A DNA stretch of 64,000 nucleotides, taken from Ephydatia muelleri. Lineage: Eukaryota; Porifera; Demospongiae; Spongillida; Spongillidae. Below are positions 46,835 through 58,200 of this stretch, piece after piece. Numbering within the stretch: position 1 is the first letter of the stretch; each line of letters begins with the position of its first letter. The DNA lies in the NCBI GenBank assembly GCA_013339895.1, contig JABACO010000002.1, positions 16,995,686 to 17,059,685 on the forward strand, written 5' to 3'. The position numbers and the translations under genes were made by a program. The notes under the pieces are model-generated. The model ran no database searches and was not told where the DNA came from. It saw only the letters and a list, made by a program, of their open reading frames with translations.

Positions 46835-47051
46835 GACAAAACATAACAGCGGGCGTTTTCATGACACCTGAGTTATCTTAACAGGGTTGTAGGATTTTAC
46901 TATCAATGTTCACCATATATGGTCTTACTACTACCATATATGGCGATAATTGATAGTGAATATCATCTCAGCCCCTCTTTGCCTACGGCCCTGGACTATT
47001 TCTGTGCGTAGGCGTTTTGTCCCTATTTTCTACGTAGTTAAACAGCCGGGG

Positions 47052-47073
47052 ATGGATGGCGTCGTCCAAGAGG
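47052..47073 (+). CDS. Candidate first coding exon of copy C
   Basis: ATG GAT GGC GTC GTC CAA GAG G followed by gtaata. Reads MDGVVQE with phase 1. This matches an AG acceptor at 47210 so that the next exon reads EKLEDAALMG. Chosen because it is the only ATG upstream with a donor that fits the phase. Confidence 0.4.
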
Positions 47074-50000
47074 GTAATAAAAAGATCGGTGTATCTCATA
47101 CCTCTGGTGTGCATGGTGCCCGTTGAAACTGCATGGGATTTGAACCCCGTACCAGAACTAGTACGACAGGAACGCATGAGATATCGTTCCATCGCTGTAG
47201 GCACTTGCAGAGAAGCTTGAGGATGCAGCACTGATGGGTGATGTGGAGGACATCGTTCGACTTCTCGATCTGGGTGCAGACATTACAACTGCCGATACGG
47301 TGAGATGCGTGTCATGAACGCAATTTAATAATCCATCGTTTTAAGACGTTTTGAATTGGATATGCTGCAAGTTTGTTTTGCCTTGAAGGAATGTACAAGA
47401 TAAGAGCTCAAAGGTTACCCAGAGGTGTGGGGGGCTGGAGTAAGGCATATAATGAGAATCCTTTTCACTATACATGGAAAGCTGTCACTCAATAATCACC
47501 ATGTATGTGTGTCCTCCTAGAACATGAATGTTTTCAGCCTAAACTATTAATGACTAACATCAAAAGCACACTCCTTGTGTAGATACAGTGCACCGACATG
47601 GCTGTGCATTTTTTGTTCTGTGGTTGAACTATGGGTCCTTGTACAAGTCTACTGTCCTAGTCCTGGTGTACAATATCCTGATGGAGGGATGGGGTTTGTT
47701 GTTGGGGAATGGGTGGGAGGATTGTAGTGTAGTAGCAGCGCAACGGATAACAAGAGTCAATACACCAACTATATCCAACTAGCTACTCAGTACATAAGAA
47801 CACCATGCGCATGCGCATCCACTCTAATTAGTCCCCACTACTATACTACACTACACCCCTCCCCAATAAGTCCAATCCTACTCTACAGGATCAATATCTC
47901 TTGGGAGGTCGATGTTCTCGTTTGGGGGTAGCGCCTCACACCTTCAGGTTGAGCAGTTTGCTGTTGATGGTCTTCTGAACCTGATCCCCGTGACGCCAAT
48001 TTTGGCACATCACCTCTGGTAGCAATCTCTCTTCCGAGTTCTGTAGACTTGGATGGTTCCCTCAGTTCAGCAGACCTTGACTGTTCTATAGATATATCTG
48101 AAGTTGAGCCTGGGTCCTGCTGCACAGCTATCTCTGTTGTAGGTACCTGTATATCAGGACATAAACCTTCCTGAGGTACTCCTGCTGATATCACTGAATC
48201 ACTTGCACTTGGTGTGTCCACTATTGAAGTTTCCTCAGCACAATTTTCCAAAACTGGCTCTTTCCTAAGAGAATCTTCCTCTCCTCCTCTTAAAGCATCA
48301 AACTCTTGTAACTCTTTGATGTGGTCCACATGTCGTCTCCATACAATATTTGGTTGAACCCGAACCATATACGATACAGGACCACATACTTCTGTAACAA
48401 CTCCAGGCACCCATGTCAATCCCTGCAAGAAGTTCCGAGCCATGACCTTTTGTCCAACACTAAATTGCCTGTCCCGTGAATGTAGGTCATGGTAGTTCTT
48501 TTGATCTGCTTGTTTTCCAAGTGCCTTGTCTCCATAATCTGGCTTCAGTAGATCCAAACGTGTTCTCAACTGTCGTTTGAAGAACAGCATGCATGGAGCA
48601 CCACCTGTTGTAGAATGCGGGGTTGTTCTGTACGCCAATAAAAAACTGCACAGACGTTGTTGAAAAGACATTTGGTCACTCCGTGATGCCAGCATAGACT
48701 TCTTAAATGTTTGTACAAATCGCTCAGCCAGCCCATTGGAAGCAGGATGATATGGTGCACAACAGATATGTTTAATGCCATTGGTGGTCATGAATTGTGC
48801 AAACTCTTCAGACGTGAATTGAGACCCATTGTCTGATACTAACTGCTGCGGAAGCCCATAGGTTGCAAAAAGTTCTCTGAGTGCTTCGATCGTTTTTGCT
48901 GAGGTGAGTGTTTTCATCTCAACAACTTCAGGCCATTTAGAGTGGGCGTCCACTACCACCAAGAAATTAGAGCCCAAGAATGGACCCGCAAAATCAATAT
49001 GTATCCTCTGCCATGGCTGTGCCGGCCACACCCAAGGGTGGAGAGGGGCAACTGGTGGACTAACCTTAACTTCCTGGCACTGCAGACATGACTTGGCTAG
49101 ATTCTCTAAATCTAAATCTAACCCTGGCCACCATACATAGCTTCTTGCGAGAGCTTTCATACGAGATGCTCCTGGATGACCCTGATGCAATTCTTCCAGA
49201 ACCTGCACCTGAAGTTTCTGTGGCACCAAAACTCGCAAACCCCACAGCAGACAGTCTCCTTCAATGGTGATTTCATCTCGGCGTGTCCAAAATGGTTTTC
49301 ATGGCATCAGGTATCTTTGTGGGCCATCCCTGTCTGGTATAGGTGAGCACCTGGCTGAGAATAGTATCACGAGCAGTGTACGCTTTCAATTTCCCAGAAG
49401 TCACAGGGAGCATCTGAATTTGTGAAATGTTGAAAACCATAGGGTCAACATTGCTCTCCATCTCATCTCCCACTGTATCATCATTTATTGGAAGTCTTGA
49501 TAGTCCATCTGCATTTGCATGTGTTGTGGTGGGCTTGTACTCAATACTATACTGATAAGCTGACAACAACAACGCCCATCTCTGAAGCCTCGCAGCTGCC
49601 AAAGGAGGAATTCCAACTTTTGAACCAAAAATGGTGGTTAGGGGCTTGTGGTCTGTATATAACACAAAAGAACGCCTGTACAAGTACTGATAGAATTTCC
49701 GCACACCAAAGACCAACGATAAGGCTTCCTTCTCCAACTGCGCATAATTTCTTTCACTAGAAGTCAAAGTTCTAGAGGCGAAAGCAATCGGCTTTTCACT
49801 ACCATCAGGAAATACATGTGATATAATGGCACCTATACCATATTCTGATGCATCCCCAGCTAACCGCAACGGCAATTCAGGATCATAGTGAACCAAGAGT
49901 TTTGCTGACATTAGTGCTAGCTTTGCAGAGTCAAAAGCCTTTTCACACTCCTTTGTCCAATGCCATTTTGCACCAAGCCTGAGTAAGCAGTTCAGAGGAT

Positions 50001-52155
50001 ACAACATCATGGCAAGATTAGGAATGAACTTTTGATAATAGTTCACCAAACCCAGGAACGATCGTAGTTGTGATACATTCTTGGGAGTAGGTGCCTCCTT
50101 TACAGCCTGCAATTTGTCTGATGTTGTGTGCACCCCTAGAGCATCTACAATATGACCAAGATACTCCACTTGATCCTTGAAAAAGAAACATTTTTCCTTC
50201 TCCAACACTAGCCCATGGTGATCCAATCGTTTGAGAACATCCTCCAGGGCCTTGAGATGCTGTTCATCACTTTTGCCAGTAATCAGAATATCGTCAATAT
50301 AGCAGATGACACCAGATATTCCTTGCAAGATAGAATCCATAGCTGCTTGGAATACTGCTGGAGACGAGGCAACCCCAAAAGGAAGACGAGTGTAACGAAA
50401 TAGCCCAATATGAGTGTTAATAGTGACATAGCAGCGCGAATCTTCCTCAAGGACCATCTGGGTGTAAGCCTGTGACAAGTCCAACTTTGTAAATCTTTTG
50501 CCTCCAGTCAGTGTTGCAAAGAGTTCATTAGGCTTGGGCAGAGGGTACTGGTCCACATCCAGAAATTTATTTACAGTCACTTTATAATCACCACAAAGCC
50601 TTACACGACCATCCTTTTTCGACACCACTACAATAGGTGCTGCCCATTCACTGTGCACAACACGTTCCAACACACCCAATTCTTCCAGCCTATGAATTTC
50701 CTGTTCAACAGCCCCTTTCAGTGAAAATGGCACAGAACGCGCTCTGTGGAACTGTGGTACAGCACCTGGCTTGAGTTTCAACTTGGCTGTTATTTCCTTC
50801 ATCATTCCCAATCCTGGCTTGAATATATTGCTGTATTTGGATAACACTGACTGCCATACACTGTCTTTTTCCACTGAACACTGTACATTGCACACCATCT
50901 TCCAGTCCAATCGGAGGTGCTTTAGCCAGTCCCTGCCTACCAAACTTGGTCCACCTTCCTTAACCACTCTAATCATCAAGCTGTGGAACTGATCCCCATA
51001 TTCTACTTGAACCTTGGTCTCACCCAGCACAGTCAACTTTGCCTGGTTGTATGTTCTCAGAACTACCCTAGATGTCTGCAATCGCCCAGTTCCTTTAACC
51101 GTCATCCAAACCTTTTCCGACACTATTGAAAGAGCTGCACCTGTATCAACCTCCATCTTCAAAGGTCGTCCATTCAGTTTCACATCAATAGTTATTGGCT
51201 GCACCAAGTCACGCCCCACTGTCATCACTGTTCCCAAATATGCTTCAACATCAGTATCTTGAGGCTCCATCCACTGCAAACCCGCAACATATTTTTGTCT
51301 GCAAACTGATGCAATGTGACCAGGTTTCCTGCATTTATAGCATGTGGCACTTTTGAACGAACATTTCTCTGAACTGTGATTGTTCTTTCCACAATGTGGA
51401 CATCGTCTGAACTGTTTGTCTACCCTTGAGCTCACTGTCTTAACTGCCACACTGGTTTCTTTCAGCTGCTGGACGTTCAGCTGAGCTGCTTCCCGACTTT
51501 GTGCTATCTCTGCAGCGCGAGTGTATGACGTCATGGGGTATGAGGGAGAATGTATTTTAGTGTGTATTCACTCTGATGGGTAGTGTGTATTTCTCATAGG
51601 TGGTACTCCCATGATGATATGCACTTGTCATTACAGAATGGATGGACTGCACTGATGATGGCTTCAAAGGCAGGGCACATAGAGTGTGTCAGAGTGCTAT
51701 TGGATAAGGGTGCAGAGGTCAACATGCAGACCTGGGTTAGTGGTGTCATTATATATTGTGTACATGCAATGCAGCATGTATCCAGAGTCCCCAGTAGTGA
51801 ATGAAGACATGTGCACAAGAACCCTATAGTGTGCATACATGTACATGCCATGTTGTTTAATGACTTAATGAAGTACATCTCTAGATGAAGCCACATGTAT
51901 GATGGTCAGCTTTACAAAACAGTACCTGAAAAGATAAATACAAATACCCTCATTGTTGCTAAAATCCCCCATCTTATTCGTGCCATTCAATTGGACCTCA
52001 TTTGCCATGCTGGAGTACTGGAATATCATTGAACCCCACAGTTCATTATATCATTGAATTATGTATATTTTGGTGCCTTGATTCCACATGAAAAGTGAGT
52101 GTCCTTGGATACCAAACCAGGCCACGATGGGAGACCTTAATGAGTTTCCCTAACT

Positions 52156-52208
<53 letters not shown>

Positions 52209-55200
52209 GGGGTAAATAAGAAACATTTTAATTAGACGTTAGAAATGATGTAAAATTGAGGGGAATTTGTTGATTACAAAGTTCCATTATGCAATTTACA
52301 CGAATGTCTAGTCCCCTTCTGTTGCAGGTCCTATAGTAATAAGGACATTTACGTTATATTCTGGGGATGAGGCACCATCAAGGCTAAGTGACTGTGTGTC
52401 ATTTGTACTGTAGTTGAACTGTGGGGTCCTTGTACATGTCCTTGTACATGTCTACTGTCCTAGTCCCTGTGTAGACTATCCTGATGGAGGGATGGGGTTT
52501 GTTGTTTGGGAATGTGTGGTGCCTTTTTAGTGTTAGTGGAATGTGTTGTTGAACTATGTGTGGTGCTGGTCCTTGTGTACTCTCTATCACTCTGATGGGT
52601 AGTGTGTATTTGACATTGGTGGTACTCCCATGATGATATGCACTTGTCATTACAGAGTGGATGCACTGCACTGATGAAGGCTTCAGAGACAGGGCACATA
52701 GAGTGTGTCCAAGTGCTATTGGATAGGGGTGCAGATGTCAATAGGCAAATAGTGGTGAATGGCTTCGTTATATACTGTGTACGCGCAATGCAGCATGTAT
52801 CCAAAAACCCAATTGTGTGCATACATGCACAAGCCATGTTGTTTAATGACTGAATAAGTACATCTCTAGATGAAGCCACATGTAAGTAAAGCATGATGGT
52901 CACAAGCTTTACAAATGCTAGCTGAAATGATAAATGCAAATACTCTCACCCTTGCTAAAAATCCCCCATCTTATTCATGCCATTCAAGTGGACCTCGTGC
53001 CATGCTGGTGTACAGGAATATCATTGAATGAAGTTTATTTTGGTGCCTTGTATCCTCATGAAAAGTGAGTGTTCTTGGACACCAAACCAGACCACGATGG
53101 GAGACCTTAATGAGTTTCCATAACCCTCCCAGGGGTTAGTTAAACTAATCTGTGGTTGAACGGTGGGGTCCTTGCAAATGTCTACTCTCCTAGTCCTGAT
53201 GTACAATGATGAAGGTATGGGATTTGTTGTTGGGAAATGGGTGGGAGGATATTAGCGGTGTACGATATCATGGGGTCTGAGGGAGCACTGTATGTTCCTC
53301 CCAGTGGTGTCTTTTTTGTGTTAAGCGGAATGTGTTGTTGAACTGTGTGTGGCGATGGTCCTCATGTACTCTCTATCACTCTGATGGGTAGTGTGTATTT
53401 GACATTGGTGGTACTCCCATGATGATATGCACTTGTCATTACAGGATGGGACTGCACTGATGAAGGCTTCAGAGGCAGGGCACATGGAGTGTGTCCAAGT
53501 GCTATTAGATAATGGTGCAGAGGTCAACATGCAAATCGAGGTGAGTGGTGTCATTATACACTGTGTACATGCAATGCAGCATGCACCCACAGTCCCCAGT
53601 AGTGAGTGAAGACATGTGCACAAGAACCCTATTGTGTGCATAAATGTTCATGCCATGTTGCTTAATGACTGAATCAAGTACATCTCTAGATGAAACCACA
53701 TGTTTGATGATCACAAGCTTTACAAAATGGTACCTGAAAAGATAAATACAAATACCGTCATTGTTGCTAAAATCCCCCATCGTATTCGTGCCATTCAATT
53801 GGACCTCATTTGCTGGTGTACTAGAATAGAATTATAGTTTGGTGCCTTGAATCCACATGAAAAGTGAGTTTCGTTAGACACCAAACCAGGCCACGATGGG
53901 AGACCTTAATGTTTTCCCTAACTGTCTCCCCGGTGTATGACATCATGAGGTATGTGGAAGCACTAGTGTTTGTTCCTCCCAGTGGTGCCTTTTTAGTGTA
54001 AGTGGAATGTGTGTGAAGCTATGTACTCTCTATCACTCTGATGGGTAGTGTGTATTTCTCATAGGTGGTACTCCCATGATGATATGCACTTGTCATTACA
54101 GAAGGGATGGACTGCACTGATGATGGCTTCAAAGGCAGGGCACATAGAGTGTGTCCAAGTGCTATTGGATAAGGATGCAGATGTCAACATGCAGACCTGG
54201 GTGTGTGGTGTCATTATACGCTGTGTACATGCAATGCAGCATGTATCCAGAGAGAACCCTATTGTATGCATACATGTACATGCCAAGTTGTTTAATGACT
54301 GAATCAAGTACATCTCTAGATGAAGCCACATGTTTGATGGTCACAAACTTTACAAAATGGTACCTGAAAAGATAAATGCAAATCCCCTCATCATTGTAAA
54401 ATCCCCCATCTTTATTCGTGCCATTAAAGTGTACTTGTATTTGCCATGCTGGTGTACTGGAATATCATTGAATTAAGTATATTTTGGTGCCTTGATTCCA
54501 CATGAAAAGTGAGTGTCCTTGGACACCAAACTAGGCCATGATGGGAGACCTTCATGAGATTCCCTAACTGTCCCCCCGCCTCCCAGGGGTAAATAAGAAA
54601 CATTTTAATGAGATGTTAGGAATGGTCTAAAAGTGAGGGGAATATGTTGGTTATAAGTTCCATTATGCAATCTACACGAATACCTAGTGCCCCTCTCTTG
54701 CAGGTCCCAGTAATAAGGACTTTTATATTACATTCTGGGGATGAGGCACAGTGCACCAACAAGGCTATGTGACTGTGCGTTGTTTGTTCTGTAGTTGAAC
54801 TGTGGGATTCTTGTACATGTCTACTGTCCTAGTCCCTGTGTAGACTATCCTGATGGAGGGATGGGGTTTGTTGTTTGGGAATGGGTGGGAGGATATTAGC
54901 GGTGTATGACGTCATGAGGTATGAAGGAGCACTGTATGTTCCTCCCAGCGGTGTCTTTTCGTGTTAAGCGGAATGTGTTGTTGAACTGTGTGTGGTGCTA
55001 GTCCTTGTGTACACTCTATCATTCTGATGGGCAGTGTGTATTTGTTATAGGTGGTACTCCCATCATGATATGCACTTGTCAATACAGAATGGATTGACTG
55101 CACTGATGATGGCTTCAATGGAAGAGCACATGGAATGTATTCAGGTGCTGTTGGATAAGGGTGCAGATGTTAACATGCAGGACAAGGTGAGTGATGTCAT

Positions 55201-58200
55201 TATACACTGTGTACATGCAATGCAGCATGTACCCGAAGTCGTGAATAAAGATGTGCAAAGAACCCTGTTGTGTGCATACATGTACATTTAATGACTGAAT
55301 CACGTACATCTCTAGATGAAGCCACATGTTTGATTGACACAAGCTTTACAAAACGGTACTGAAAAGATAAATGCAAATACCCTCATTGTTGCTAAAATCC
55401 CCCATCCTATTAGTGCCATTCAATTGAACTTCATTTGCCACATATATGATGGTCACAAGCTTTAAAAAACGGTACCTGAAAAGATAAATGCAAATACCGT
55501 CATTATTGCTCAAATCCCTCATCTTATTTGTGCCATTCAAGTGGACCTCATTTGCCATGCTGGTGTACTGGAATATCATTGAATGAAGTATATTTTGGTG
55601 CCTTGATTCCACATGAAAAATGAGTGTCCTTGGACACCAAACCAGGCCACAATGGGAGACCTTAATGAGTTTCCCTAACTGTCCCCACCCCCCATAAATA
55701 AGAAACATTTTAATGAGAAGATAGGAATGGTGTAAAATTGAGGGGAATATGTTGGTTACAAAGTTCCATTATGCAATCTACACGAATACCTAGTGCCCCT
55801 TGCAGGTCCCAGTAATAAGGACTTTTATATTACATTCTGGGGATGAGGCACAGTGCACCGACAAGGCTTTATGACCGTGTGTCGTTTGTTCTGTGGTAGA
55901 ACTGTGGGGTTCTTTTATATGTTTACTGTCCTAGTCCTGGCGTACAATATCCTGATGGAGGGGTGGGGTTTGTTTTTTTGGGAATGGGTGGGAGGAATTA
56001 GCTGTGTATGGTATGAGGGAGCACTGTATATTCCTCCCAGTGGTGCTTTTTTTCGTGTTAAGGGGAATGTGTTGTTGAACTGTGTGTGGTGCTGGTCCTT
56101 TTGTACTCTCTATCACTCTGATGGGTAGTGTGTATTTGACATTGGTGGTACTTGCACGATGATATGCACTTGTCATTACAAGATGGATGGACAGCACTGA
56201 TGAGGGCTTCAGAGGCAGGGCACGTAGAGTGTATCAAAGTGCTATTGGATAAGGGTGCAGATGTCAACATGCAATTAGGGGAGAGTGGTTTCATTGTACA
56301 CTGTGTACATGCATTGCAGCATGTACCCAGAGTCCCCAGTAGTGAGTGAAGACATGTGCCACAAGAACCCTATTGTGTGGACATACATGTACATGCCATG
56401 TTGTTTAATGACTGAATCAAGTACATCTCTTGATGAAACCACATGTATGATGGTCACAAGCTTTACAAAATGGTCTAAAAAGATAAATACAAATACGCTC
56501 ATTGTTGCTAAAATACCCCATCTTATTTGCGCCATTCAATTCGACCTCATTTGCCATGCTGGTGAACTGGAATATCAATGAATGAAGTTTATTTTGGTGC
56601 CTTGATTCCACATGAAAAGTGAGTGTTCTTGCACACCAAACCAGACCACGATGGGAGACCTCAATGAGTTTCCCTAACAGTCCCCCCACTCCCAGGGGTT
56701 AATAAGAAACATTTCAATGAAAAGTTAGGAATGCTGTAAAAGTGAGGGGAATATGTTGGTTACAAAGTTCCATTATGCAATCTACACGAATGCCTAGTGC
56801 CCCTCTCTTGCAGGTCCCAGTAATAAGGACTTTTATATTACATTCTGGGGATGAGGCACAGTGCACCGACAAGGCTATGTGACTGTGCGTTGTTTGTTCT
56901 GTGGTTGAACTGTGGAGTCTTTGTATATGTCTACTGTCCTTAGTAGTCCTGGCATAAATTATCCTGATGGAGGGATGGGGTTTGTTTTTTGTGAATGGGT
57001 GGGATGATATTCGCGGTGTATGATGTCATGGGGTATGAGGGAGCACTGTATGTTCCTTCCAGTGGTGCCTTTTTCGTGTTAAGTGGAGTGTATTGTTGAA
57101 CTGTGTGTGGTGCTGGTCCTTGGGTACTCGCTATAACTCTGATGGGTAGTGTGTTTTTTACATTGGTGGTACTCGAATCATGATATGCCCTTGTTATAAC
57201 AGAATGGAGGGATTGCACTGATGATGGCTTCAGAGGCAGGGCACATAGAGTGTGTCCAGGTGCTACTGGATAAGGGTGCAGAGGTCAACATGCAGACCTG
57301 GGTTAGTGGTTTCATTGTATAATGTGTACATGCAATGCAGCATGTACCCAGAGTCCACAGTAGTGAATGAAGTCATGTGCACAAGAACCCTATTGTGTGC
57401 ATCCCTAACCCTAACCCTAACCCTAACCCTAACCACACAACCAAAAAGTTACAACATTGTTACAGGATGTAAGCACCGAATGGTATTGGTACGGTCTGCT
57501 TTCAGGACCGTACCAGTACCGTTCGGTGCTTACATCCTGTAACAATGTTGTAACTTTTTGGTTGTGTACATGTACATGCCATGTTGTTTAATTACTGAAT
57601 CAAGTACATCTCTAGATGAAGCCATGTATGATGGTCACATTATAAATGGTACCTGAAAAGATAAATGCAAATACCCTCACCCTTGCTAAAATCCCCCATC
57701 GTATTATGCAATTCAAGTGGACCTAATGTGTAATGCTGGTGTACTGGAATATCATTAAATTAAGTTTATTTTGGTGCCATGATTCCACATGAAAAGTGAG
57801 TGTTCTTGGACACCAAACCAGGCCACGATGGGAGACCTCAATGAGTTTCCCTAACTGACCCAGGGGTAAATATGAAACATTGTAATGAGAAGTTAGGAAT
57901 GGTATAAAATTGAGGGGAATATGTTGGTTACAAAGTTTCATTAAGCAATCTACATGAATGCCTAGTGCCCCTCTCTAGCAGGTCCCAGTAATAAGGACTA
58001 TTATATTTACATTCTGGGGATGAGGCACAGTGCATAGAAAAGGCTTTATGACTGTGTGTCATTTGTTCCGTGGTTGAACTGTGGGGTTCTTGTACATGTC
58101 TAGTGTCCTAGTCCTGGCGTACAATATCCCGATGGAGGGGTGGGTTTTTTGGGGGAATGGGTGGAGGATATTAGCAGTGTATGACATCATGTGGTACTGT

